A DNA stretch of 64,000 nt from JAXMHN01 sp964578605 (lineage in GTDB: Bacteria > Verrucomicrobiota > Verrucomicrobiia > Limisphaerales > SIBE01): the NCBI GenBank assembly GCA_964578605.1, contig CAZODO010000010.1, positions 16,802-80,801 on the forward strand. Direction: 5' to 3'. The notes under the pieces were generated by a model, which saw only the letters and a program-made list of their open reading frames with translations, was not told the origin of the DNA and made no database searches. Position numbers and translations under genes: made by a program. Positions 44,848 to 53,241 of the stretch are shown here, in pieces (position 1 is the stretch's first letter; each line of letters begins with the position of its first letter).

Positions 44848-45867
44848 ATGCGCATAGCGGTGGATGTCATGGGTGGCGACCGCGGGCCGGCGGTCGTTAT
44901 CGAAGGCGCCAAACAGGCACTGCTCGCCAATCGCAAGATCACCGAGCTTTACCTGGTTGGGCGAGAGTGCGAGATCCAGGCCGGTCTGATCCGATCCGGG
45001 CTCCAGGATACGCGCGTCCGAATTGCCCATGCGTCGGAGTTTCTCACCATGGAAGACAAGCCCATCGAGGGGCTGCGCCGGAAGAAGGACTGTTCCATCC
45101 TCCGCGCCATTGACCTAGTGCGCCACGGAAAGGCCGATGCGCTCATTTCGCTGGGCAATACAGGCGGCCTTGTCGCAGCGGCCACCATCCGCCTTCGGCC
45201 TCTGGCCGGGGTGGATCGCGTGGGGATCGCCACGGTGATTCCCGCACCCGAAGGGGAGTTTGTGCTCCTGGACTCGGGCGCCAATGTGGAGTCGAGGCCG
45301 ATGCACCTTCTCCATTACGCGGTGATGGGCAGCGTCTATTCGAGGGAAGTCCTTCGCTGTGCGAATCCCCGGGTGGGACTCCTGTGCAACGGCACGGAAG
45401 ACAACAAAGGCACCGAGATGACCCAGCAGGCCCTGCGGCTCTGCCGGCAGGCGGACCTGAATTTCATCGGCAACGTGGAAGGCCACGATCTCTTTCATAA
45501 CCGGGTGGACGTCGTCGTTTGCGACGGGTTCGTCGGCAACATCGTCTTGAAAACGCTGGAGAGCTTCGCCAAGGGCCTGTTGGGCTGGCTCCAGAGCGAG
45601 CTGACCAAGAATCCCAAGCGGGTGCTTGGAGCGCTGCTCGCGAAAAACGCGTTTCGCACCATCAAGCGGCGGATGGATCCCGATGCCTATGGCGGAGCGC
45701 CCTTGCTCGGGATCAGCGGCCATGTTATGAAAGCGCATGGTTCCGCCAGTGAGCGGGCCATCATGAACGCTATTCGCGTGAGTACAGAAGCCATTCAGCA
45801 CCATATCGATCACGTCATCCGCGATGAGATTGCCCGGGCGAATGAGGCGGTTGCCGTCCCAGCATGA
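44848..45867 (+). CDS. plsX: phosphate acyltransferase
   Basis: 339 residues. It makes acyl phosphate from acyl-ACP for phospholipid synthesis by the PlsX/PlsY route, at the inner face of the membrane. The opening RIAVDVMGGDRGPAVVIEGA, the SLGNTGGLVAA and VLLDSGANVESRP motifs and the C-terminal GGAPLLGISGHVMKAHGSA are all typical. It overlaps fabH by four bases, so the two are translationally coupled. Confidence 0.97.
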   Translation: MRIAVDVMGGDRGPAVVIEGAKQALLANRKITELYLVGRECEIQAGLIRSGLQDTRVRIAHASEFLTMEDKPIEGLRRKKDCSILRAIDLVRHGKADALISLGNTGGLVAAATIRLRPLAGVDRVGIATVIPAPEGEFVLLDSGANVESRPMHLLHYAVMGSVYSREVLRCANPRVGLLCNGTEDNKGTEMTQQALRLCRQADLNFIGNVEGHDLFHNRVDVVVCDGFVGNIVLKTLESFAKGLLGWLQSELTKNPKRVLGALLAKNAFRTIKRRMDPDAYGGAPLLGISGHVMKAHGSASERAIMNAIRVSTEAIQHHIDHVIRDEIARANEAVAVPA

Positions 45868-46901
45868 GCCCTTCCTCCACTCCGCGGTTTAAGAACCCTC
45901 GCGCAGCGCACGGATTCAAAGGACGCACCGCCTCCATCGTGGCGGTCGGGTCCTATGTGCCCGAGCGCGTTCTTTCGAACAAAGATCTCGAAAAGATGGT
46001 GGACACCACCGACGAGTGGATCACGATCCGCACGGGGATCAAAGAGCGCCGCCTCGCGGCCGACGACGAGTTCACTTCCGATATCGCCAGCAAAGCCGCC
46101 CTGCGCGCCCTGGAACGGGCGCACTTGAAGCCTGAGCAGCTCGATCTGATCATTGTCGCCACCATCACTCCGGATATGCCCTTCCCCTCGACCGCTTGCC
46201 TTGTGCAACGGAAGATCGGCGCCCGGCGGGCGGCGGCCTTTGACATTGAAGCGGCCTGTTCCGGGTTCATTTACGGTCTGGAAATCGGCCAGCAGTTCAT
46301 CATGTCGCAGACGTATGACACCGTGCTGGTGATAGGGGCCGAGAAACTCTCCTCGATCGTCGATTGGAGCGACCGCAATACCTGCGTGCTGTTTGGCGAT
46401 GGCGCCGGAGCGGCCATTCTGCAGAACTCGCCGACCAGTCACGGCCTGCTCACGGCCTGCATGGGCGCCGATGGCGGGAAAGCCGATCTTCTCAGCATGC
46501 CGGCTGGAGGCAGCCGCTGCCCGGCGACCGTCGAGTCCGTATCGAACCGGCTGCATTATCTCCGGATGGATGGCAAGGAAACGTTCAAGAGCGCCGTCAA
46601 CGCCATGTATCAGGCAGCGCGGGAATCGCTGCGCCGTTGCGAGATTGACATCAAGCAGATCAAGCTGGTCATTCCCCACCAGGCGAACCGCCGGATTATC
46701 GATGCCGTGACGGAGCGGTTGGGCGCCGAACCGTCCCAGGTCTTCATCAACCTGCACAAGTATGGCAACACCTCCGCGGCCTCGGTTGCGATCGCGTTGG
46801 ACGAAGCCGTGAGCACGGGGCAGATTCAGCATGGGGATTTGATCCTGCTGGTGGTATTTGGAGCCGGGTTAACCTGGGCTTCCGCGGTGATCGAGTGGTA
46901 G
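45864..46901 (+). CDS. fabH: 3-oxoacyl-ACP synthase III
   Basis: 345 residues. It starts fatty acid chains by condensing acetyl-CoA with malonyl-ACP. The catalytic triad is C132 (AACSGFIYGL), H272 (IPHQANRRI) and N302 (KYGNTSAAS). The N-terminus is extended by about 20 residues relative to E. coli. Order plsX-fabH is conserved in many bacteria. The next gene, a PilZ protein, starts 47 bases downstream and is functionally separate. Confidence 0.96.
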   Translation: MSPSSTPRFKNPRAAHGFKGRTASIVAVGSYVPERVLSNKDLEKMVDTTDEWITIRTGIKERRLAADDEFTSDIASKAALRALERAHLKPEQLDLIIVATITPDMPFPSTACLVQRKIGARRAAAFDIEAACSGFIYGLEIGQQFIMSQTYDTVLVIGAEKLSSIVDWSDRNTCVLFGDGAGAAILQNSPTSHGLLTACMGADGGKADLLSMPAGGSRCPATVESVSNRLHYLRMDGKETFKSAVNAMYQAARESLRRCEIDIKQIKLVIPHQANRRIIDAVTERLGAEPSQVFINLHKYGNTSAASVAIALDEAVSTGQIQHGDLILLVVFGAGLTWASAVIEW

Positions 46902-46948
46902 CTGTCGTTGACGCCTTTGCCGATTATGTTAGATTATCCCATCCTGTT

Positions 46949-47275
46949 ATGAGTACAAGCAAACTCGACACCTCCGGAATCTTCCAATCGGCTAAAATCT
47001 CATCCGCGCAGACTCGTTTGGCTCTCCCCTCCAGTGCGATCCGGTTCCGCAAGAACGGCATCGAATTCCGGTCCGATCACCCCATTCCCGCTTGGACCGA
47101 GATGACCGTGGATCTGCAGTCGCCCGTGGATGGCAAGAAGGTTCATTGCACCGGAGTGGTGGTCGATTGCACCGGCAACAGGCATTCGGGCTACCTGGTA
47201 TCCATGGTCTTTATGAACATGTCTCGCCAGTCCCAGGAACGCTTCAACCAGCTTGCAGTCCCCCGGCTCCTTTAA
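46949..47275 (+). CDS. PilZ-domain-like protein
   Basis: 108 residues from ATG 46949; the longer frame starting inside fabH is rejected. A beta-barrel pattern is seen: RLALPSSAIRFRKNGIEFRS, then MTVDLQSPVDGKKVHCTGVV, CTGNRHSGYLVSMVFMNMS and a C-terminal helix SQERFNQLAVPRLL. The classical c-di-GMP-binding RxxxR and D/NxSxxG are degenerate, so it may not bind c-di-GMP. It lies 81 bases upstream of a PilT-like ATPase, which suits a role in type IV pilus or surface motility control. Confidence 0.65.
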   Translation: MSTSKLDTSGIFQSAKISSAQTRLALPSSAIRFRKNGIEFRSDHPIPAWTEMTVDLQSPVDGKKVHCTGVVVDCTGNRHSGYLVSMVFMNMSRQSQERFNQLAVPRLL

Positions 47276-47356
47276 ACAACTCATCCCCGCGAAATAAACA
47301 GCTTTTGCCCTGGCTGCCCTCGGGAGTTCTATCCTGCAGGCGCACCCCCCGCCAGA

Positions 47357-48445
47357 ATGGAAATCTTTAAGCGTATTCTCCAGGCCGCCACCGGAGGCGG
47401 CGCCTCCGACGTTCACATCAAGATTGACGGCCCGGTCATTTTTCGCATTAACCGCCAGTTGGTTGCGATTGAGTCGCCCACGCCCACGCAGGAATGGATC
47501 GGCAGGGTAGTGGATACGATCGTGCCGCCTCACATGAAACGGCGCCTCGAAGACCATCGCGAGATCGACTTCTCTTATTTCCTGCCCGGGACCGGGCGGT
47601 TCCGGACCAATCTCTTCCAACAGCGCGGCCAGTTCTGCTTGTCGATGCGTTATGTGAAGACCCAGGTGCCGAGTTTTGAGCAACTGGGGCTCCTGCCCGT
47701 CTTGAAGAAGATCGCCGAGTCCCCGCGCGGCATTGTTCTGCTGGCGGGATCGACCGGGTGCGGCAAGTCCACCACCCTGGCGGCGATGATCGAGCATATC
47801 AACGCCACCTTCAAACGGCACATTATCACCCTGGAAGACCCGATTGAGTTTGTCTTCGAAGACAATCAATCGGTCATTGAACAGCGGGAAGTCGGGCTGG
47901 ATACGCTCTCGTTTGAGGCCGGCCTCAAACACGTGCTGCGGCAGGACCCGGACATTATCATGATCGGGGAAATGCGCGACGCGCTCAGTTTTATGGCGGC
48001 CATGAGCGCCGCCGACACCGGGCACCTGGTGCTTTCGACCTTGCACACCACCAATGCCTCCCAGTCGGTCACGCGCATCCTTGACTTCTTCAAAGCGGAC
48101 GAGCGCGAGCAGATCCGGCGTCAGCTTGCGGGCACCCTGCAAGCCGTCGTCTGCCAGCGCATGGTCACGACCGTCAACGGCACCGTCACGCCGGCTCTGG
48201 AAATCATGATCAACACGCCCACCGTAAGGAAGCTGATTGAGGAAAACCGCTTGGACAAATTGCAGGCGGCCATCGAGACAGGCGTGGATGACGGAATGCA
48301 GAACTTCAACCAGGCGCTCTTCCAATTGGTGAAGGACCGCAAGGTCACGGAGAAAGAAGCCATGGCCAAGGCCACGAACGCCCAGGCCCTCGAGATGAAC
48401 TTCAAGGGCATCTTCCTCGACGAAGGCCGGCGGATCCTCGGTTAA
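47357..48445 (+). CDS. PilT/PilU-type twitching motility ATPase
   Basis: 362 residues. The N-terminal PAS-like domain has ASDVHIKIDGPVIFRIN. The RecA-type core has Walker A GSTGCGKST (131-139), the Asp box LEDPIEF, Walker B DPDIIMIGEMRD and the His box LVLSTLHTTNA. Position of the retraction motif AIRNLIRE is taken by TVRKLIEENR, so PilT and PilU cannot be told apart. It powers retraction of type IV pili or a related filament, at the inner membrane. No pilus structural gene is nearby. The stop codon TAA overlaps the stop of the convergent waaA in the shared TTAA at 48442-48445. Confidence 0.92.
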   Translation: MEIFKRILQAATGGGASDVHIKIDGPVIFRINRQLVAIESPTPTQEWIGRVVDTIVPPHMKRRLEDHREIDFSYFLPGTGRFRTNLFQQRGQFCLSMRYVKTQVPSFEQLGLLPVLKKIAESPRGIVLLAGSTGCGKSTTLAAMIEHINATFKRHIITLEDPIEFVFEDNQSVIEQREVGLDTLSFEAGLKHVLRQDPDIIMIGEMRDALSFMAAMSAADTGHLVLSTLHTTNASQSVTRILDFFKADEREQIRRQLAGTLQAVVCQRMVTTVNGTVTPALEIMINTPTVRKLIEENRLDKLQAAIETGVDDGMQNFNQALFQLVKDRKVTEKEAMAKATNAQALEMNFKGIFLDEGRRILG

Positions 48446-49776
48446 TCCGTTCCCTCGCGCCGCACGTAGATCTCGTCACTGTGGAGGTGTTTCACGATCA
48501 TCTCCACGGTGCGGTCAATCGCTCCCTGGTTCCGGTGCACCACCTTTAAAGCGTTCTTGCCGAGGTCGGCCATCCGCCGTTCATCCGCGAGGATTTCCTC
48601 AAGCGCCCGCTCCAGATCCGTGGCGTCCTTCACTTGGATCGCTCCACCCTCCCTGACGAATGCGGCAGCGATCGCTTCGAAGTTCTGCATGTTCGGGCCG
48701 AAGACCATTGCCTTCCCAAGCGCCGCCGGCTCGATCGGGTTCTGGCCGCCTGTGGCCAGCAGGCTTTTGCCAACAAAGATCACGGACGCGCACTCGTAGA
48801 AATACCTGAGTTCGCCGGTTGTATTGACGAGCAAGCAATCGACCTCGCCCGGTTTGAACCGGGTATCCGCACCCAGTTCGGTCCGGTACACCAGGCGCAG
48901 GCCCAGCGCGGCAAGCTGCTTGCCGGCTTCCTTGCTGCGTTCGAAATGGCGAGGCGCCACGATCAAGAACAAATCTGGGAAGCGCTTACGCAACCGCAGG
49001 AAAACCTCTCCCAAGAGCTTTTCTTCCCCTGGATGGGTGCTGCCGCCGATCAAAATGCGTGCATCCGCCGCGACGCCTACCTGCCGCAGCATGACCGCCA
49101 GATCGAACAAGGGCCGCTCGCTTATGGGCGCAGAGTCGAATTTGAGGTTTCCAACGACATGAATGGCCTCCTGCCGGCAGCCCAACTGTCGCAAGCGCGC
49201 CGCGTCGCTCTCGTTCTGGACGCCGACGCCTTTGAACGACCGGAAGATCGGCCCGAACAGGAAGCGAAACCGGCGGTAACCCAGAAACGATCTCTCTGAC
49301 AACCGCGCGTTGACCAGGAAGCAAGGAATCCCGCGGTCGCGGAGTTTCCAAAGGAAATTGGGCCAGATCTCGGCCTCGACCAGCACGACCGCTTCGGGAT
49401 GGAGCGTTTTCAGGGCTCGCTGCACCCATTTCAGCCGGTCGATGGGGTAATAGATCTTCTCGATATGGCTTGGGAGTTTCTTGTGAAGCTCCCCCATGCC
49501 CGTTGAGGTCGTGGTGGACACGACGATCTTGACGTTCGGCACCCTCGGTTCCAGGGCGCGGATCAACTGGGTGCAGATGTTCACTTCACCTACGCTGACG
49601 GCGTGGAGCCAGAGAATCTGGCGGTTGGTAACGGCCTGCTTGATCTTGGTCCCATACCTCCCAAACCGCTGCTCAAACCCTGAGCGCCACTGGCCACGGC
49701 GCCACATCTTCAGGAAATAAAACGGCGCGGAAAGAATGAAGAAGACGGCGAACAGGATGTTGTAGAGCGAGCGCAT
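48442..49776 (-). CDS. waaA: 3-deoxy-D-manno-octulosonic acid (Kdo) transferase
   Basis: 444 residues, typical for WaaA/KdtA. A membrane anchor (ILFAVFFILSAPFYFLKMW) starts the protein, followed by SGFEQRFGRYG, a strand-helix acceptor domain (LWLHAVSVGEVN, PNVKIVVSTTTSTGM, LVEAEIWPNFLW) and the donor domain with ILIGGSTHPGEE, IVAPRHFERS and GGQNPIEPAALGKAMVFGPNM. It adds Kdo to lipid A, so the organism has Gram-negative lipopolysaccharide. It precedes the antiporter gene's end by 18 bases on the same strand but no coupling is obvious. Confidence 0.95.
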   Translation of the reverse strand: MRSLYNILFAVFFILSAPFYFLKMWRRGQWRSGFEQRFGRYGTKIKQAVTNRQILWLHAVSVGEVNICTQLIRALEPRVPNVKIVVSTTTSTGMGELHKKLPSHIEKIYYPIDRLKWVQRALKTLHPEAVVLVEAEIWPNFLWKLRDRGIPCFLVNARLSERSFLGYRRFRFLFGPIFRSFKGVGVQNESDAARLRQLGCRQEAIHVVGNLKFDSAPISERPLFDLAVMLRQVGVAADARILIGGSTHPGEEKLLGEVFLRLRKRFPDLFLIVAPRHFERSKEAGKQLAALGLRLVYRTELGADTRFKPGEVDCLLVNTTGELRYFYECASVIFVGKSLLATGGQNPIEPAALGKAMVFGPNMQNFEAIAAAFVREGGAIQVKDATDLERALEEILADERRMADLGKNALKVVHRNQGAIDRTVEMIVKHLHSDEIYVRREGTD

Positions 49777-49794
49777 GCGCCAGAACCCTCCATT

Positions 49795-51213
49795 TCAGCG
49801 GAAAAAGAGCCACCACGTCAATAGCAGCATCGGTGCCATGCAGGGCACTGTATATCGGAACACGTATCCAATGAACCCGGGCGCATTCACTTTCTCGTGT
49901 TCGGCGATGGACTTGACCATGAAGTTCGGGCCGTTGCCGATATAGGTATTGGCTCCGAAAAAGACCGCTCCCACGCTCACGGCCACAATGTACTGGTTCA
50001 AAGCGCTGTTCCCGAGCAAGTAAGCCACCTCGATCTGCTGCCGGTTCACGACGCCGGAGGCGAGCGTCGCGCCGTACTGTTCTTGCAGCACCGCGTAGGT
50101 GGACCCAACAGCCCCGCTCGCACCGGCCAGGTCCAAGCCGCCATTCTGGATCAGTTGCTGAACCTGGCCGATCACAGCCGGGTCCACGAAAGCGCCCGAA
50201 AGGCCCTGCAGAAAGCTCAGGTAAGTCGGCGCATTATCCAGGACACTGGACAAGACGCCGCAACTCCAAAAGAACACGCCAGCTGAGGGCGTTCCCATCA
50301 GCTTGGCGTTCATCTGCAGCCAATCCAGCGCCGGCATCATCGTGGCGAATATCCCGATGAACAGGATCGCCACCTCCTGAATCGGGTGGAAATTGAACCG
50401 GTTCGCCTTATGCACATCCTCGCGCGTGGTGAGGTACGACCCCGCCGCCGCCGCCAGCATGAGCACCTCCCGGAGGAAGGGCGGGTTCGTGATGAAGACC
50501 GCCCCCAGAATCACCGCCAGGAATCCCAGGTTTCCAAGCCCCTCAAACCGCCATTGATCCGGGGGCTCTGCCAATTCGGCGCGCACAGCCTTCGGCGCCC
50601 GCAGGTAATTCCTGTAATCCAGGACAAAGAACAGCCCCAACAGGAAACCCACACCCACCGCCCACATGGGCCAGCAATGCTCCGCGATCCACCAGAAGGG
50701 GATGCCCCTCAGATAACCGAGGAACAGCGGCGGATCTCCAATCGGTGTCAGGCACCCGCCGACATTCGATATGATGAAGATGAAGAAGACCACATGATGC
50801 GCAGTAACGCGGTACCGGTTCATCCGCAGCCACGGTCGAATCATCAGCATCGAGGCCCCCGTCGTCCCCAGGAGGTTTGCAATCACCGCCCCGATCGCCA
50901 AGAAAACCACGTTCGCCAGCGGGGTCGCTTCTCCTTTGACCGTAATATGAATTCCTCCGGAGACCACGAAGAGCGAACCGATCAGCGCGATAAAGCTGAA
51001 ATATTCCGTCGCCGTATGGACGACCGCCTCGCGCGCGCCGAGCCCGAAGAGGTAGTACGCCAGCGTGATCGCGCCGAGCGACAGCGCCACTTTCGGATAG
51101 TGCCGACTCCACCAATCCGCCGCCGCCAGCGGCGCCAAGGCAATGGCACCCAGCAACAGGACAAACGGGAGAATCATCCATGGATTTGGCTCAATGGCTG
51201 CAGCGGCTATCAT
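49795..51213 (-). CDS. sodium:proton antiporter / citrate-transporter-like membrane protein (ArsB/NhaD superfamily)
   Basis: 472 residues with about 11-12 hydrophobic helices. The conserved motifs are VVSGGIHITVKGEATPLANV, NLLGTTGASMLMIRPWLRMN, ISNVGGCLTPIGDPPLFLGYL and ENAPTYLSFLQG-like DNAPTYLSFLQGLSGAF, together with FFGANTYIGNGPNFMVKSIAE at the end. These fit the NhaD-type antiporters and putative citrate transporters of the ion transporter superfamily. Ion specificity is not readable. It lies between waaA and the HD hydrolase on the same strand. Confidence 0.85.
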   Translation of the reverse strand: MIAAAAIEPNPWMILPFVLLLGAIALAPLAAADWWSRHYPKVALSLGAITLAYYLFGLGAREAVVHTATEYFSFIALIGSLFVVSGGIHITVKGEATPLANVVFLAIGAVIANLLGTTGASMLMIRPWLRMNRYRVTAHHVVFFIFIISNVGGCLTPIGDPPLFLGYLRGIPFWWIAEHCWPMWAVGVGFLLGLFFVLDYRNYLRAPKAVRAELAEPPDQWRFEGLGNLGFLAVILGAVFITNPPFLREVLMLAAAAGSYLTTREDVHKANRFNFHPIQEVAILFIGIFATMMPALDWLQMNAKLMGTPSAGVFFWSCGVLSSVLDNAPTYLSFLQGLSGAFVDPAVIGQVQQLIQNGGLDLAGASGAVGSTYAVLQEQYGATLASGVVNRQQIEVAYLLGNSALNQYIVAVSVGAVFFGANTYIGNGPNFMVKSIAEHEKVNAPGFIGYVFRYTVPCMAPMLLLTWWLFFR

Positions 51214-51330
51214 GTGCGCGCGAGAGCCTAGTGGTTCAACCCGGAGCAGGCGAACAGAAACAAGCGCGCCGCGCCATTTTTTGCCGCCCCCGATAAGCGC
51301 GGACTTCGCGGCGCCGCGGGATCGCCGTCC

Positions 51331-52824
51331 TCAAGCCATTTGGGCCGCGCCGGCTGCTTTGGCCCATTGCGGGGCGTGTTCGGCAGAGAGCGGGTAGGTC
51401 TTCGGATAAGCCGGCCGATGATGGTCGCGCGCTTTCAGCCAGCCGATGAACGAGTCTTCGACCCGCGCCAACTCGGCCAAGGTCAGCGGGCACAGCGCGA
51501 ACCCGCCTTCGGCCACGCGCTCGGCAATCAGCTTCCGTATAAACGCCCGCGATTCAGCCTCGGTCTGCGGTCCGAGCGAGCGCGTCGCCGCCTCAATCAT
51601 GTCGGCCAGCGAAATGATCCCCGATTCACGCGACGAAGGCGGCGGACCCGGATAGGAGAAATGCGGGCGCAAGGACTCGGGGCTTTGGCCCTCAGGCAGG
51701 TTGGCGCACGCTTTCGCGAAGAAGAACCGAACGGGCGTTCCCCCATGATGCTCCGCGATAATTTCGCGGAAGGCTTTTGGCAAACGGTGTTTCCGGGCCA
51801 GTTCCAATCCGAAAGTCACGTGGTCGATAATCCGCGCCGCGCTCTCGCGCGGCTCAAGCTCCTCGTGCGGCGACGGGCCCGTGATGTTTTCGGCGAACAG
51901 GGAGGGCTCTCTGAGCTTGCCGATATCGTGATACAGCGCCGCCGTCTTGCAGAAGAGCGCCCGGGCGCCGATGGCCATGGCCGCTTTTTCGGACAGATCG
52001 GAGACATTCAGCGAATGATGCCAGGTTCCCGGAGCTTGCTCCTTAAGCTGGTCCAGCAATTGGTGTTCGCTCCCATACTCGGCCAGCGTCACATCCGAGA
52101 CTTCACCCAGCAACCATTCCGCAAAAGGCAATACTGCCAGAACCGCGAACCCCGAGAGGAAACCCATCCCGATCGGCACGAGGGACGCGCTGCCTACCGC
52201 CATGGCCGGCGCGCCGTTCTGGACTCCTTCCAGCGCGGCCACCAATCCAAGAAAAACTCCAGTAAGAATGCCCGCTCGCAAGACCCGCCGCCGACTGGAT
52301 CGGCGCAACAGAAGAATGCCCACCAACGAGGCCACCAGGCAGCCGATCAGCGGGAGCGGCCCCGGGTCGGACCGCAAATAAAGGAGCAGCACACCGCTCA
52401 TGCCCACCAGGATGGCCAGCCGGCTTCCAAGCAGCATAGCCGCCAGCCCAATCGTCAAGAACCAGGGCGTCCAGAGCCAAGCTTGCACCGGCCACCAGAT
52501 CCATGGCCAGGAACTCGCCCGATGCCCCAATTCCACGGCCGCCCGGAGGAGAATCGCCTGGACGATCGCCAGGATGACCCCGTTCCGCAGCCGGCGGGAT
52601 TCGTTCGGTCCATGGGCCCAGAACTTCCGGCGAAACGCCAGGAAGCCACCGGTCGCCAGCAGCAAAGCCAGCAAGGCTCCGAGTGAGCCTGGCGCCAACC
52701 ATTCCACCCTCGGTTCAACGGCCAAGGGCCGGGGCAAAGGCACGAACAGAGCGGCCGCAACCAGCGCGGTCGCCACTATCAAGATCCACTCACCGTTCCC
52801 CGTATTGTCGGGCTCCGTCTTCAA
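51331..52824 (-). CDS. membrane HD-domain phosphohydrolase, PgpH-like (possible c-di-AMP phosphodiesterase)
   Basis: 497 residues. The N-terminal 250 residues hold about seven hydrophobic helices (WILIVATALVAAALFVPL ... MGFLSGFAVLAVLPFAEWLLGEV). The cytoplasmic HD domain follows: HHSLNVSDLSEKAAMAIGA, ALYHDIGKL (the HD motif, near residue 310), ESAARIIDHV and EIIAEHHGGTPVRFF. PgpH enzymes have an extra large extracytoplasmic 7TMR-HDED domain before the helices (about 700-850 residues in total), which is absent here, so the sensory part is lost or replaced. The metal ligands are present. Confidence 0.85.
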   Translation of the reverse strand: MKTEPDNTGNGEWILIVATALVAAALFVPLPRPLAVEPRVEWLAPGSLGALLALLLATGGFLAFRRKFWAHGPNESRRLRNGVILAIVQAILLRAAVELGHRASSWPWIWWPVQAWLWTPWFLTIGLAAMLLGSRLAILVGMSGVLLLYLRSDPGPLPLIGCLVASLVGILLLRRSSRRRVLRAGILTGVFLGLVAALEGVQNGAPAMAVGSASLVPIGMGFLSGFAVLAVLPFAEWLLGEVSDVTLAEYGSEHQLLDQLKEQAPGTWHHSLNVSDLSEKAAMAIGARALFCKTAALYHDIGKLREPSLFAENITGPSPHEELEPRESAARIIDHVTFGLELARKHRLPKAFREIIAEHHGGTPVRFFFAKACANLPEGQSPESLRPHFSYPGPPPSSRESGIISLADMIEAATRSLGPQTEAESRAFIRKLIAERVAEGGFALCPLTLAELARVEDSFIGWLKARDHHRPAYPKTYPLSAEHAPQWAKAAGAAQMA

Positions 52825-52969
52825 TTAAGCCTCACTTGTACCCGATTCCCGCGGAAATGTCCATGTTGAGAAACAGGCCGGGCACCCCTCGGGTGGAGGG
52901 AGCCAGGGTGAACTGTAGCAGAGAGGGCCAGTTCCTGAACCAGTTGGACCACTCACCCGCACTGCATCC

Positions 52970-53067
52970 GTAGTTCCATTATGATTTCACTATTGTGTAA
53001 CTATGGTTTCACTATGATGAATTACTTAAACCTTAGTATAATATTAGTTAAAACATAGTGGTTCTAT
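52970..53067. repeat. 11-base inverted tandem array, C type (degenerate)
   Basis: A marked AT-rich island. Left units GTAGTTCCATT, ATGATTTCACT, ATTGTGTAACT, ATGGTTTCACT and ATGATGAATTA (52970-53024); centre of 10 bases; right units AGTATAATATT, AGTTAAAACAT and AGTGGTTCTAT (53035-53067). Phase is 11 throughout, and ACT at unit ends on the left becomes AGT at unit starts on the right. It lies between two minus-strand genes. Confidence 0.7.
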
Positions 53068-53241
53068 GGATGAGTGGCGCAAAGAGAGGCTCCCGGCCGG
53101 ACTTGCGCGCCGGCCGCGCTTGGTCTGGAACTGGAAACCGCGTCGCTTTCCGGCGCGGTTCACGGCGGAATCAGCTTCTCAAGTCCAGCGGCCGGTCGCA
53201 GCCCGTTTCCGGACCAGCCGCGCTCTTGAGATTTCTACGGC

